From assembly GCA_964645155.1 (NCBI GenBank), contig CAZYBG010000014.1:1-52576 (forward strand): 52,576 nt of DNA, read 5' to 3'. This DNA is from CAZYBG01 sp964645155 (GTDB lineage Bacteria > Pseudomonadota > Alphaproteobacteria > Rhodobacterales > Rhodobacteraceae). Every line of letters begins with the position of its first letter. Positions within the stretch are counted from its first letter, which is position 1. The position numbers and the translations under genes were made by a program. Shown here piece after piece: positions 1-8,999 of this stretch. Under the pieces are notes generated by a model. The model made no database searches, had not been told where the DNA came from, and worked only from the letters and a program-made list of their open reading frames with translations.

Positions 1-702
1 GTCGTAGAGCGGCTGCATGTAGGGGTCGACCTTCTCCTTCATGTCGCCGGGCAGAAAGCCGAGCCGCTCGCCCGCCTCGACCGCCGGACGGGAGAGGACG
101 ATGCGGTCCACATGCCCGCCGATGAAGAGGTTCACGCCGACGGCGACGGCGAGGTAGGTCTTGCCAGTGCCGGCCGGCCCGATGCCGAAGCAGAGCTCGT
201 TGCCATAGAGGGCGCGGACATAGGCCTTTTGCGCCTCGGTCCGCGGCTCGACGATCTTCTTGCGGGTTCCGACCTCGACACGGCCGCCCTGGAACATCTC
301 GAGCTGATCGCCGGTGCGGGCGCCGGTGCCGTCGGCAGACCGGCCGAGCCGGATCGCGCCGTCGATGTCGCCCGCGCCCACGCCTCGGCCGGACTCGATG
401 CGGGCATAGAGGCCCTCGAGCACCTCGGCGGCGCGCTCGCGCGCGTCGCCTTCGCCGATGACTGAGAGCTGGTTGCCGCGGCGGACGATCTGCACGCCAA
501 GCTTGTGTTCGACCTGGGCGAGGTTGCGGTCGTACTCACCACAGAGATCTATCAGGAGCCGGTTGTCGGGAAATTCGAGAAGCGTCTCATGGACATCTTC
601 AGCGAGGGACGGCGGGGTCAGGGCGTTCAGGGCCAAAAGTCTCTCCAGCAAGCGCTCCCAGACACTATCGTGCCAACGATGCCCCCCATGCGCAAGCGAC
701 AT
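1..702 (-). CDS. phoH: PhoH family ATPase (C-terminus beyond the left edge)
   Basis: Cytoplasmic PhoH-type nucleotide-binding protein, usually linked to RNA metabolism and encoded next to ybeY in proteobacteria. The first 234 codons are present. They show the family N-terminus (LLEFPDNRLLIDLCGEYDRN near residues 38-57), a KH-like segment (VQIVRRGNQLSVIGE), the Walker A motif GPAGTGKT ending around residue 182, and the stretch LSRPAVEAGERLGFLPGDMK. The ATG at 702 is the most upstream plausible start; a TTG further in is possible. The family is usually about 330-350 aa, so roughly a third is missing. The miaB gene upstream on the same strand fits the common miaB-phoH-ybeY order, interrupted here by a small pilin-like gene. 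Confidence 0.93.
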   Translation of the reverse strand, partial: MSLAHGGHRWHDSVWERLLERLLALNALTPPSLAEDVHETLLEFPDNRLLIDLCGEYDRNLAQVEHKLGVQIVRRGNQLSVIGEGDARERAAEVLEGLYARIESGRGVGAGDIDGAIRLGRSADGTGARTGDQLEMFQGGRVEVGTRKKIVEPRTEAQKAYVRALYGNELCFGIGPAGTGKTYLAVAVGVNLFIGGHVDRIVLSRPAVEAGERLGFLPGDMKEKVDPYMQPLYD

Positions 703-753
703 CTATGTGACGTCGCCTGTGCTGCTACAAGATGGCCTGCGATCAGGCCCGCA

Positions 754-1197
754 TCATGGCTGGAAGCCGCCGCTCCGCGCGCCGCCGCTAGCGCCACAGC
801 CGCTGTCATCGCCGCCCGCGCCGCAGCCGCCGCCCGCGTTATCGGAAGCTCCGGGCACGGTGGCCCCGCCGCCGCCTCCACCCGGCGATCCGCCGCCCGC
901 GCCCTCGCCGCTGCCGGCCGGTCCCTGCGCCGGCGATGTGGCGCCGCTGCCACCGGGTCCCTGAGCGCCGGACCCCGGCGCGTCGGTGGACGGCTGCCCC
1001 GGCGAGACCTCGATCGCCGCGACCTTGTGACCGACATCGCGCGACTTCGCGGCGCCCGCACCGGAGACGACCGCGGAGGCGGCCACCCCGAGGCCCACGA
1101 TCGCCGCCGTCAGGACGACGAAGGCCGGCGAGGACGCCCCCGATTCACCGGTGGCGAACCGACGGACGAACGCTGCACATTCAAAAGTTGCACTCAT
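754..1197 (-). CDS. Flp-pilin-like small membrane protein with Gly/Pro/Ser-rich tail
   Basis: A 147-aa protein of unknown function. Residues 18-22 read ESGAS and are followed by a hydrophobic segment (about 26-50, FVVLTAAIVGLGVAASAVVS). This resembles the N-terminal helix of Flp/TadE-type pilins and of the many short pilin-like proteins of Rhodobacterales. The second half (from about residue 64) is low-complexity, rich in Gly, Ser, Pro and Ala, with several Cys near the end. A good ribosome-binding site (AGGGGAG) precedes the ATG. No Tad secretion genes lie nearby, so assembly into a pilus is not shown. It sits between miaB and phoH on the same strand, but with gaps of about 124 and 51 bases. 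Confidence 0.72.
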   Translation of the reverse strand: MSATFECAAFVRRFATGESGASSPAFVVLTAAIVGLGVAASAVVSGAGAAKSRDVGHKVAAIEVSPGQPSTDAPGSGAQGPGGSGATSPAQGPAGSGEGAGGGSPGGGGGGATVPGASDNAGGGCGAGGDDSGCGASGGARSGGFQP

Positions 1198-1321
1198 TAC
1201 AGACCACTCCCCTTATGGATGCCTTCCGCGGCTGCCACAAGATATCGATGGTTCAAGAATGCCGGCCGATTGCGGCCTTCGCGCGGCGAAAGCCGCTTGA
1301 TTCATTGGGCGTTAACGTTGT

Positions 1322-2635
1322 TCAGCCGACGATTTCGGCGGAAAGCGAGTTTTTGTCGCTCGCCAGAACACGAACCGGCCGCATTTCTCCGACCGCGACA
1401 TCGGCGGTCACATGGACCGCGTGAAGGTAGGCCGACTTGCCGGTCATCTGCCCGGGCATGCGACCGGGCTTCTCGAACAGCACGTCGAGCCGGCGGCCCA
1501 CCATCGCCTCCTGCGCGGCCCGCTGCTGCCGGGCGAGCAGCGCTTGCAGGCGCTGCAGCCGGTCGTCAGCTACCGCGGCGTCGACCGCAGGCCGCTCGAA
1601 GGCAGGCGTTCCCGGCCGCGGCGAGTACCGGAAGCTGAACGCCATCCCGAAGCCCACCGCCTCGATCAGGGCGAGCGTCGCGGCGAAGTCGCCTTCGGTC
1701 TCGCCGGGAAATCCCACGATGAAGTCGGAAGAGAGCATCAGGTCGGGCCGCGCCGTCCGCAGCCGGTCGACCAGCCGCAGGTACGCGGCCGCCGTGTGCC
1801 GGCGGTTCATCGCCTTGAGGATGCGGTCGGAGCCCGACTGCACGGGAAGGTGCAGATAGGGCATCAGCTTCTCGACCTCGGCATGGGCGGCGATCAGGTC
1901 GTCGTCCATGTCGTTGGGATGCGATGTGGTGTAGCGGATGCGTTGCAGCCCGTCGATCCGCGCCAGTCCGCGGACCAGGCGGCCAAGGCCCCAGGTTTCG
2001 CCCTGCGGCCCCGCGCCTTGATAGGCGTTCACGTTCTGCCCGAGCAGCGTTATCTCGCGCGCGCCCCGCGCCACCAGATCCTCGGCCTCGCGCAGGATCC
2101 GCGTGGCCGGCCGGCTCGCTTCGGCACCGCGGGTATAGGGAACGACGCAGAAGGCGCAGAACTTGTCGCAGCCCTCCTGCACGGTCAGGAAGGCCATCGG
2201 CAGGACCGCCCCCCGCCGCTCCGGCAGGTGCGCGAACTTGTCCTCCTCGGGGAACTCGGTGTCGAGGGCGCGCCCGGTCGCCGCCGCCTTCACCAGCGCG
2301 GGGAGGCGGTGATAGCTCTGCGGCCCGACCACCAGATCGACCGCCGGCTGGCGCCGCAGGATCTCGGCGCCCTCGGCCTGCGCGACGCAGCCCGCCACGC
2401 CGATCCTCAGGCCAGGCTTCGCGGCCTTGAGCGGCTTGAGGCGGCCCAGTTCCGAATAGACCTTCTCGGCCGCCTTCTCGCGGATGTGACAGGTGTTGAG
2501 GAGGATGAGGTCGGCATCGTCCTGGCGGTCGGTCAGCGCATAGCCCTCGGGCGCCATGGCTTCAGCCATGCGCTCGCTGTCGTAGACGTTCATCTGACAG
2601 CCATAGGTCTTGATGAAGAGCTTGCGCTCGGCCAT
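1322..2635 (-). CDS. miaB: tRNA-2-methylthio-N6-dimethylallyladenosine synthase MiaB
   Basis: Radical-SAM methylthiotransferase that converts i6A37 to ms2i6A37 in tRNAs reading UNN codons. The 437-aa length is normal. The N-terminal UPF0004 domain supplies three cluster-binding cysteines (KTYGCQMN, LNTCHIREKA, GVAGCVAQ). The central radical-SAM motif CDKFCAFC has the CxxxCxxC spacing, and a C-terminal TRAM domain follows. The start MAERKLFIKTYGC agrees with relatives. It is transcribed away from the gene starting at 2744, leaving a 108-base shared upstream region. Confidence 0.97.
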   Translation of the reverse strand: MAERKLFIKTYGCQMNVYDSERMAEAMAPEGYALTDRQDDADLILLNTCHIREKAAEKVYSELGRLKPLKAAKPGLRIGVAGCVAQAEGAEILRRQPAVDLVVGPQSYHRLPALVKAAATGRALDTEFPEEDKFAHLPERRGAVLPMAFLTVQEGCDKFCAFCVVPYTRGAEASRPATRILREAEDLVARGAREITLLGQNVNAYQGAGPQGETWGLGRLVRGLARIDGLQRIRYTTSHPNDMDDDLIAAHAEVEKLMPYLHLPVQSGSDRILKAMNRRHTAAAYLRLVDRLRTARPDLMLSSDFIVGFPGETEGDFAATLALIEAVGFGMAFSFRYSPRPGTPAFERPAVDAAVADDRLQRLQALLARQQRAAQEAMVGRRLDVLFEKPGRMPGQMTGKSAYLHAVHVTADVAVGEMRPVRVLASDKNSLSAEIVG

Positions 2636-2743
2636 GCCGTGGCACCTCCGCGCGTCGATCTACACGAAAGCGGCTGCGGGCCGCAACGCTTGCAACGCGC
2701 GCCGCTTTGGGGAACCTTGCATGCCGCAGGGGCGGAGGTGGAG

Positions 2744-3616
2744 ATGATCCACACGCGGATCGAGCAGTTCGTGGCCGAGGGCGCGCGGGCCCTGGGGCCG
2801 GGTCCCGTGGCGCTGATCTTCGCCGAGGACGCGACCGAGATCGAAAGCACGCTGCGCCATCACCGCGGCCTCGGCTTTCGCCGCATCGTCCTGTTCTCGC
2901 CGCCCGAACTGGTGCCGCCCGAGGACGCTCTCGGAGGTGCTGCGGTCGTCCATTACGACCCGTCTGCCGAAGGTGCGGTGCCGGGCGCCATCAACACGGT
3001 GATCGACCTCGCCCAGCCGGGCACTTGGCTCTACTACTGCTACAACGCCGAATACCTGTTCTTTCCGTTCTGCGAGACGCGGACAGTGGGCGAGCTGCTC
3101 GCGTTCCACGCCGAGGAGCGCCGGGCCGCGATGCTCGGCTTCGTGATCGACCTCTATGCCGGCGATCTCGAAAGCCATCCCGACGCGGTTGCGCGGGAGG
3201 CCGCGCTGATGGACAGGTCGGGCTACTATGCGCTCTCGCGCGAGGGTCCGGCGCCCGAATACGCCGCGAAGGATCGCCAGCTCGACTTCTACGGCGGCCT
3301 GCGCTGGCGCTTTGAGGAGCATGTGCCTTGGGGGCGGCGGCGGATCGACCGGACGGCGCTGTTCCGGGCGCGGCGGGGGCTCCGCATGCAGCCCGATCAC
3401 ACGCTGTCGGACGAGGAGATGAACACCTACGCCTGCCCATGGCACAACAATGTCACGGCGGGCATATGCTCGTTCCGGACGGCGAAGGCGCTCCGATCGA
3501 ACCCCGGCAGCCGGGCCGCGATCCGCACCTTTCGCTGGCACAACTCGGTTCCGTTCGAGTGGCGCTCGCAGCAGTTGCTCGACCTCGGCCTCATCGAGCC
3601 GGGGCAGTGGTTCTGA
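2744..3616 (+). CDS. conserved protein of unknown function, possibly glycosyltransferase-like
   Basis: A 290-aa soluble protein that I recognise as a conserved Rhodobacterales type, often labelled a family 2 glycosyltransferase in annotations. I cannot point to an unambiguous DxD catalytic motif, so that label is weak. Visible landmarks are an N-terminal alternating strand/helix region (VALIFAEDATEIESTLRHHR), an aromatic stretch WLYYCYNAEYLFFPFCETR around residues 90-108, and near the C-terminus NTYACPWHNNVTAGICSFRT. The ATG at 2744 is preceded by GGCGGAGG, a good ribosome-binding site. Longer in-frame extensions upstream run into the miaB promoter area and were not used. No signal peptide or membrane segment is visible. 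Confidence 0.68.
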   Translation: MIHTRIEQFVAEGARALGPGPVALIFAEDATEIESTLRHHRGLGFRRIVLFSPPELVPPEDALGGAAVVHYDPSAEGAVPGAINTVIDLAQPGTWLYYCYNAEYLFFPFCETRTVGELLAFHAEERRAAMLGFVIDLYAGDLESHPDAVAREAALMDRSGYYALSREGPAPEYAAKDRQLDFYGGLRWRFEEHVPWGRRRIDRTALFRARRGLRMQPDHTLSDEEMNTYACPWHNNVTAGICSFRTAKALRSNPGSRAAIRTFRWHNSVPFEWRSQQLLDLGLIEPGQWF

Positions 3617-3654
3617 ACGACCGGCGCCGGCAGCCGGGCCGTGACGGCGGCGGC

Positions 3655-4119
3655 TCAGCCGCCGTGGCCTTCGCCATGGCCGCCGGTCCCGCCGCCGTCG
3701 CCGACGGGAAGCTCCACCAGAACCTCGCCGGCATTCTCGAAGACCAGGGTCAGCGCCACGTCGTCACCCTCGGCGAGCGGTGCCGCAAGGCCGAGCAGCA
3801 TCACGTGGTCGCCGCCCCGGGCCAGCGCGGCCGTGCCGCCCGCCGGAACGACGATCCCGTCCTCGACCTTCACCATCCGCATGACGCCCGCGGCGTCCAT
3901 GAGGTGGGTATGAAGCTCGGCCCGCTCGGCGGCGCCGGTCCTTGCCGCAATCAGGCGGTCGTCCGTGGCCGCGGCATTGGCCAACGTCATGAAGGCGGCG
4001 CCCGACTTGGCGCGCTGGCCGGCGACGCGGACGTAGCCGTCGGTGACGGTGATGGGCCCCTCGGCCCAGGCCGGCGCAGCAAGGGCGATGAGGGTGGCGG
4101 CAGCAGCGAGAGCGCGCAT
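3655..4119 (-). CDS. periplasmic copper chaperone PCu(A)C
   Basis: Secreted PCu(A)C protein, which delivers Cu(I) to the Cu(A) or Cu(B) sites of cytochrome c oxidase. The 154-aa product starts with a clear Sec signal peptide (MRALAAAATLIALAAPAWA, cleavage before EG). The metal site is the family pattern H-M-...-H-x-M: HTHLMDAAGVMRM followed about 20 residues later by GDHVMLLG. The tail is Gly/His-rich (GGHGEGHGG), which may add copper binding. The gene is convergent with the preceding one. Its stop codon lies inside a 7-bp GC-rich hairpin (3648-3664) that has no T-run. Confidence 0.9.
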   Translation of the reverse strand: MRALAAAATLIALAAPAWAEGPITVTDGYVRVAGQRAKSGAAFMTLANAAATDDRLIAARTGAAERAELHTHLMDAAGVMRMVKVEDGIVVPAGGTAALARGGDHVMLLGLAAPLAEGDDVALTLVFENAGEVLVELPVGDGGGTGGHGEGHGG

Positions 4120-4298
4120 GGATATCCTCCGTGGCAGACGGTGCGGTGTGCGGAATACCTGCGCGGCCGTGGTTCCGCCAGCCGCGAAAGGGCGCTGCCG
4201 CGATCTGCCGCAGCGGCGGCAGGGCGGGATTCCCCTTTGCCGAGAACCATCGTAGGCTCCGCATCAGACCGCCCAGCCGTTCCCTCGGAGAGAACCAG

Positions 4299-5687
4299 AT
4301 GCCGATGACGTTCGCCGCCGACGCCGAAGCCGCGGTGCCGCTGCACCTCGTGCCGGCCGAAGCGGCCGCCGCGTGGCTCGCCGCGCGCCCGGCCGGCGAG
4401 CGGGCATGGCTCGACGCGCAGCGGTTCGAGGGCAACCTGGGCAGCATCGTGGTGCTTCCGGGCGCGGACGGCCGCCCGGCCGGTGCCGTGCTGGGCTGGG
4501 GCGATGCCGCGGCCCGCGCGCGCGGCCGCTTCCATGTGGCGAAGGCGGCCGAGCAGTTGCCGGAAGGCCCCTGGCGGATCGAAGGCGCGCTCGATCCCGC
4601 CGAGGCAGAGGAGGCGGCGCTCGGCTGGCTTCTGGCGGGCTACCGGTTCGACCGCTACGCCGGGCAGTCCGCGCCGCGCGCCGCGCTCGTCGCTCCGCCC
4701 GGGATCGATGCGGCGCGGCTGGAAATCGTCGCGGCCGGCGAGGCGCTGACGCGCGACCTTATCAACACGCCGGCCTCGGACATGGGCCCCGCCGAGATCG
4801 AGGCCGCCGCCGCCGCCGTAGCGGCCGAGTTCGGCGCCGGTTTCCGGTCGGTGGTGGGCGATGCGCTGATCGAGCAGAACTTTCCGATGATCCATGCGGT
4901 CGGCCGTGCCTCGATCCGCGCGCCCCGGCTGATCGAGCTCACCTGGGGCGGCACCGGCCCGCGACTCACGCTGGTCGGCAAGGGCGTCGCCTTCGACACG
5001 GGCGGCCTCGACATCAAGCCGGCGGCCTCGATGGGCCTGATGAAGAAGGACATGGGCGGGGCGGCCACGGTGCTGGGGCTCGCTCGGACCATCATGGCGC
5101 TGCGGATGCCGCTGCGGCTTCGGGTCCTGATTCCCGCGGTCGAGAACGCCATATCGGGCAGCGCCATGCGCCCGCAGGACATCCTGCGCTCGCGCAACGG
5201 GCTGACCGTCGAGGTCAACAACACCGATGCCGAGGGGCGGCTGATCCTCGCCGACGCGCTGGCCCATGCGTGCGAGGGCGAGGTGCCGGACTGCCTGATC
5301 TCGATGGCGACGCTGACCGGCGCGGCGCGCGTCGCGCTCGGCCCCGATGTGCCGCCGTTCTTCACCGATGACGCCGCGATGGCGCACGCGCTGGCCGAAG
5401 GCGCCGAGGCGGCGCGCGATCCGCTGTGGCGCCTGCCGTTCTGGGCGCCCTACGAGGCGATGATCGAGCCCGGCATCGCCGATCTGGACAACGCGCCCTC
5501 GGGCGGAATGGCGGGCGCGATCACCGCGGCGCTGTTTCTCCGCCGCTTCGTGTCGCCGGGGGTGCGCTATGCGCATTTCGACATCTACGGCTGGCAGCCC
5601 AAGGCCGCGCCCGGCCGGCCGAAGGGCGGGGTCGGGCAGGGGGCACGCGCCATCCTTGCCGCCCTGCCCAAGGTGCTGGGGCTGTGA
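4299..5687 (+). CDS. leucyl aminopeptidase family protein (M17)
   Basis: Cytosolic di-zinc/manganese aminopeptidase of family M17, removing N-terminal residues from peptides. The 462-aa product shows the active-site blocks VGKGVAFDTGGLDIKP (K228, D233) and NTDAEGRLILADAL. The N-terminal domain is short, as in the PepB-like branch. The start at 4299 is chosen because GGAGAG lies 6-12 bases upstream; longer in-frame starts overlap the divergent copper-chaperone promoter. The stop overlaps the start of the NlpC/P60 gene (GTGA), so the two peptidases are translationally coupled and may act together on cell-wall peptides. Confidence 0.93.
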   Translation: MPMTFAADAEAAVPLHLVPAEAAAAWLAARPAGERAWLDAQRFEGNLGSIVVLPGADGRPAGAVLGWGDAAARARGRFHVAKAAEQLPEGPWRIEGALDPAEAEEAALGWLLAGYRFDRYAGQSAPRAALVAPPGIDAARLEIVAAGEALTRDLINTPASDMGPAEIEAAAAAVAAEFGAGFRSVVGDALIEQNFPMIHAVGRASIRAPRLIELTWGGTGPRLTLVGKGVAFDTGGLDIKPAASMGLMKKDMGGAATVLGLARTIMALRMPLRLRVLIPAVENAISGSAMRPQDILRSRNGLTVEVNNTDAEGRLILADALAHACEGEVPDCLISMATLTGAARVALGPDVPPFFTDDAAMAHALAEGAEAARDPLWRLPFWAPYEAMIEPGIADLDNAPSGGMAGAITAALFLRRFVSPGVRYAHFDIYGWQPKAAPGRPKGGVGQGARAILAALPKVLGL

Positions 5688-6514
5688 GCGACCGCCGCCT
5701 CACGCCCGCCAACGGCCGGGTTGCGGCACGTCGGCTGGAGGGCGTCGCCGCCGCCGACCGCTTCGTGGACGGCGAGTTGCGCCAGGTCGGCCTGCCGGTG
5801 GCCGACCTCCTGCACGCGCCCGATGGGCGGCGCGAACGCCAGCTCCTCTACGGCGAGACGGTCGCCGTCTACGAGGACCGTGACGGCTTCGCCTTCGTCG
5901 AGGCGATGCGGGACGGCTATGTCGGCTATGTCGACCGCGAGGTGCTGGAGGTCGCCACCGAGGCCACGCATGTCGTCGGCGTGCCCGCGACGCATCTTTA
6001 TCCCGCCGCCGACCTCAAGCGGCGCGAACTGGCGGGCCTTTCCTTCGGATCGCGGCTGCGGATCGTCTCGGCGGCGGGCGGGTTCTTCGAGACCGATCGT
6101 GGCGTCTTTGTTCCCAAGCCCCATGTCCGGCCGGCGAACCGGCCCTTCGCCGACCCGGTGACCGTCGCGCAGATGTTCTTTGGCGCACCCTATCTGTGGG
6201 GCGGCAACTCGATCCGGGGGATCGACTGTTCGGGCCTTGTCCAGGCGGCGATGCTGGCCTCGGGGCATGCCTGCCCCGGCGACAGCGACCTGCAGGAGGT
6301 GGCGCTGGGCGCTGCCGTCCCGGCGGACGATCCCGTCCGGCGCGGCGATCTCTTCTTCTGGACCGGCCATGTCGCGTTCGCTGTCGATGGCGAGACGCTG
6401 ATCCATGCCAACGGCCACCACATGGCGGTGGCCTACGAGCCGATCGCCGAGGCGATCAACCGGATCGTGGCGCAAGGCGGCGGCCCGGTGACGTCGCGGC
6501 GCCGGCTCGGCTGA
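5684..6514 (+). CDS. NlpC/P60 family cysteine peptidase with SH3-like domains
   Basis: A C40-type peptidase, probably a dipeptidyl-peptidase VI-like enzyme acting on gamma-D-Glu-diamino acid bonds of murein peptides. The GTG start at 5684 overlaps the previous stop by four bases, giving 276 aa. An N-terminal half with bacterial-SH3-like character (VAVYEDRDGFAFVEAMRDGY) precedes the catalytic NlpC/P60 domain. The nucleophile is Cys182 in RGIDCSGLVQ, the histidine is in WTGHVAF, and the third polar residue is likely in LIHANGHH. No signal peptide is visible, so a cytosolic role in murein-peptide recycling fits, in line with its coupling to an aminopeptidase. It is convergent with the next gene, with two bases between the stops. 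Confidence 0.93.
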   Translation: MSDRRLTPANGRVAARRLEGVAAADRFVDGELRQVGLPVADLLHAPDGRRERQLLYGETVAVYEDRDGFAFVEAMRDGYVGYVDREVLEVATEATHVVGVPATHLYPAADLKRRELAGLSFGSRLRIVSAAGGFFETDRGVFVPKPHVRPANRPFADPVTVAQMFFGAPYLWGGNSIRGIDCSGLVQAAMLASGHACPGDSDLQEVALGAAVPADDPVRRGDLFFWTGHVAFAVDGETLIHANGHHMAVAYEPIAEAINRIVAQGGGPVTSRRRLG

Positions 6515-6516
6515 CC

Positions 6517-7794
6517 TCACGCCAGCAGGTCGGCCAAGACGAGCGCCATCACCTTGGCGCTGTCGACCATGTCGTCGATGCCCACCCACTCGTCGGGCTG
6601 GTGCGCCAGGTCGAGGATGCCCGGCCCGTAGGCGATGCAGTTCGACAGCCGGCCGATCCGGTCGATGTGCTTCTGGTCGTAGGTTCCGGGGCTGGCGACG
6701 TAGTCCGGCATCCGGCCGAGCACCCGCTCGATCGCCGCCGCGGTCGTCCTGACGATGGGCGCGTCCGGCGGCGTCATCGTCGGCTGCACCTCGAAGAGAT
6801 CGCGGATCTCGTACCGGAAGGTCGGGCGCTGCGCCTTCACCCGTTCCAGCATCGCCGTGACCTCGGCCTTCACCTCGGCGATATGCTCCTCGATCAGGAA
6901 GCGGCGGTCGATCACGATGCGGCAGCGGTCGGCGACGCAGGGCGCGGGCAGGCCGTCATAGCCCTCCTCGTGCTCGGCCTCGCCGCCATGGATCGAGTTG
7001 ACGTTCAGCGTGGACTGCCGCGCGCCGTCGGGCACGACCGGCATCGCGGTGCGCCTGCCGGCCAGCAGCGGGTAGAGCGTCGCCTCCATCTCGGCCAGAA
7101 CCGCGCCCATGTGGCGGATCGCGCTGTCGCCGAGAAACGGCATCGAGCCGTGGGCGATGCGGCCCTGCGTCTCGATCTCGGCCCACCAGACGCCGCGATG
7201 GCCGAGGCAGATGCGGTCCTTGTTGAGCGGTTCGGGGATGATGACGTGCTGCACCCGCTCGGGCGCGAACCAGCCGCGCTCGGCCAGCCAGGCGACGCCG
7301 CCGTAGCCGCCCGACTCCTCGTCGGCCGTCGCGCTGATCTCGATCGCGCCGCCATGGTCCGGGCGCGCGGCGCGGAAGGCCTCGGCGGCGATCACGCTGG
7401 CGGCGAGGCCGCCCTTCATGTCGCAGGCTCCGCGGCCCCAGACGCGGCCCTCCGCGACCTCGGCGCCAAACGGATCGCGGGTCCAGCCGTGGCCGACCTC
7501 GACCACGTCGTGGTGCGAGTTGAAGTGCACGCACTCGCCCGGCCGCGCCCCCTCGGCGCGGGCGACGAGGTTCCAGCGCGGATAGCGGGCGCTGTCGCCG
7601 GGCGCGCCCTCGGCCCGGATCAGCTCGACGCTGAAGCCGGACCGCGCCAGACGGTCTGCGAGGTACTCGCAGATCTCGAGATACTGCCGCCCCGGCGGGT
7701 TCAGCGTCGGGATGCGGATCAGGTCCTGCGCCAGCCGGACGAGACTGTCGCGCCGGGCCTCGACGGCGGCGAGAAGGTGGGCATCGTCGGTCAT
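6517..7794 (-). CDS. ArgE/DapE family deacylase (M20 metallopeptidase)
   Basis: Zinc-dependent M20 amidohydrolase; relatives include acetylornithine deacetylase and succinyl-diaminopimelate desuccinylase. The 425-aa product has the first metal motif HFNSHHDVVEV, the bridging-Asp segment GRGACDMKGGLAAS and the catalytic-Glu segment TADEESGGYGG. A dimerisation domain and a C-terminal metal histidine region (ILDLAHQPDEW) follow. The start MTDDAHLL at 7794 was chosen because the 33-residue extension to 7893 is low-quality sequence reaching into the divergent promoter. The exact substrate cannot be told from sequence. Confidence 0.92.
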   Translation of the reverse strand: MTDDAHLLAAVEARRDSLVRLAQDLIRIPTLNPPGRQYLEICEYLADRLARSGFSVELIRAEGAPGDSARYPRWNLVARAEGARPGECVHFNSHHDVVEVGHGWTRDPFGAEVAEGRVWGRGACDMKGGLAASVIAAEAFRAARPDHGGAIEISATADEESGGYGGVAWLAERGWFAPERVQHVIIPEPLNKDRICLGHRGVWWAEIETQGRIAHGSMPFLGDSAIRHMGAVLAEMEATLYPLLAGRRTAMPVVPDGARQSTLNVNSIHGGEAEHEEGYDGLPAPCVADRCRIVIDRRFLIEEHIAEVKAEVTAMLERVKAQRPTFRYEIRDLFEVQPTMTPPDAPIVRTTAAAIERVLGRMPDYVASPGTYDQKHIDRIGRLSNCIAYGPGILDLAHQPDEWVGIDDMVDSAKVMALVLADLLA

Positions 7795-7922
7795 CGACGG
7801 CGACGGTAGAGGCCGCGATGCCGCCCCGCAACGGGTATGGAAAACCGGATGACTCGGCCGGTGCGTTTCTGGAATATGCTCCCCACATAGCAATCAGGGA
7901 ATTGCGGGAGAGGGAGCGTCCG

Positions 7923-8999
7923 ATGGCCGATTTCGATGCACAGATCAGGAAGAGCCAGGCAGAGGTGAGCGAGGCGCAGGCGAAGATCAGCGAGATCACG
8001 AGCCGGATCGAGACGGCACGGCAGAAGCTCAAGACCGGCGATGACGCGATGATCGACATCGAGAACGCCACCCTCGACGATGTGCACAAGCACTCCGAGG
8101 TGATGAACGCCAATATCGCCGAACTCATCATGGGGCTGGACGACGTCACCGCCGGCTTCTCGAAGGACTTCGACGAGATGCGGACCAAGACCGGGATGGA
8201 GTCCTTCGTGGGCATCTTCTCGCGCGCGAAATCCGATTCGATGCGGCAGGAGCGGATGCGCACCGCTTCGGTGGACGACAAGCTGCAGGACCTGATCTCG
8301 AAGTCGGACATCATCGTGAAGTTGCTGCAGGGCCAGCTCGACGTGCTGAACCAGCACAAGGGGAAGGTCGAGGCGAACCTGACCGAGACGCTCGCCGAGC
8401 GCGAGATGACGGTGGGCGAGCTGGAGGGGCTGAAGGCGCAGATCCAGGGGATGGACCCGAAGATCATCGAACTGGAGAACAAGATCAGCGTCGAGCAGGA
8501 CGCGGCCGCCCGCACCAAGCTCGAGAGCGAGCTTGCCGGCCTGAACGGCCAGTACAACGAGCTTGTCCAGCAGGAGCAGGTGCAGACGGCCAAGAGCCAG
8601 ACGCTCGAGCGCTACATCGAGAAGGGCAAGACCTGGGTGGATTCGCTGCAGAACCAGGCGGCGACGCAGATGGTGCTGATCAACAAGCTGCAGACCGACA
8701 CCAAGCAGCGCGTGGTGCTGTACGACGCGCTGACCAAGTCGCTGAAGACCGCCCAGCAGCAGGACGTCGCGCACCGGATCAACGAGATCGGCGTGCAGAC
8801 CGACAAGGAGGCGCAGGCCGCGATGGCCGCGATCGGCACCGCCACCAACGACCGCATGGCCGAGATGATGGAGGCGCACGAGGATCACATGGTATTCGCC
8901 CGGAAGGTGCTGGAGCAGAAGGCCAAGGCGGACGAGCGCTTCGCGCGGCGCTTCGCCCAGATCGTCGAGAAGCACGACAAGAACCTCTACGGCGGGTGA
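7923..8999 (+). CDS. coiled-coil protein with TelA-like architecture, first gene of an AAA+ cluster
   Basis: A 358-aa protein, almost wholly alpha-helical, soluble, with long heptad-rich stretches (residues 1-50, 125-240 and 285-355). The middle segment FVGIFSRAKSDSMRQERMR followed by SVDDKLQDLISKSDIIVKLL resembles, by eye, the GFLSKLFGR...ID.I...L..S.EMLL region of TelA/KlaA-family proteins. The later VDSLQNQAATQMVLINKLQ segment resembles their helical repeat. This likeness is my inference, not a search result. The ATG at 7923 follows GGGAGAGGGAG. The stop overlaps the next start (GTGA), so it is coupled to the small membrane protein behind it. Family assignment remains open; PspA/Vipp1-type helical proteins are an alternative. 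Confidence 0.75.
   Translation: MADFDAQIRKSQAEVSEAQAKISEITSRIETARQKLKTGDDAMIDIENATLDDVHKHSEVMNANIAELIMGLDDVTAGFSKDFDEMRTKTGMESFVGIFSRAKSDSMRQERMRTASVDDKLQDLISKSDIIVKLLQGQLDVLNQHKGKVEANLTETLAEREMTVGELEGLKAQIQGMDPKIIELENKISVEQDAAARTKLESELAGLNGQYNELVQQEQVQTAKSQTLERYIEKGKTWVDSLQNQAATQMVLINKLQTDTKQRVVLYDALTKSLKTAQQQDVAHRINEIGVQTDKEAQAAMAAIGTATNDRMAEMMEAHEDHMVFARKVLEQKAKADERFARRFAQIVEKHDKNLYGG

Noticed and set aside
1412..2743. Upstream extension of the gene at 2744 as one 734-codon frame
   Set aside because: The extension lies antisense to miaB and has no protein character; the ribosome-binding site supports 2744.
3648..3664. Intrinsic terminator between the convergent genes near 3.65 kb
   Set aside because: A 7-bp GC hairpin is present but overlaps the stop codon and has no T-run on either strand.
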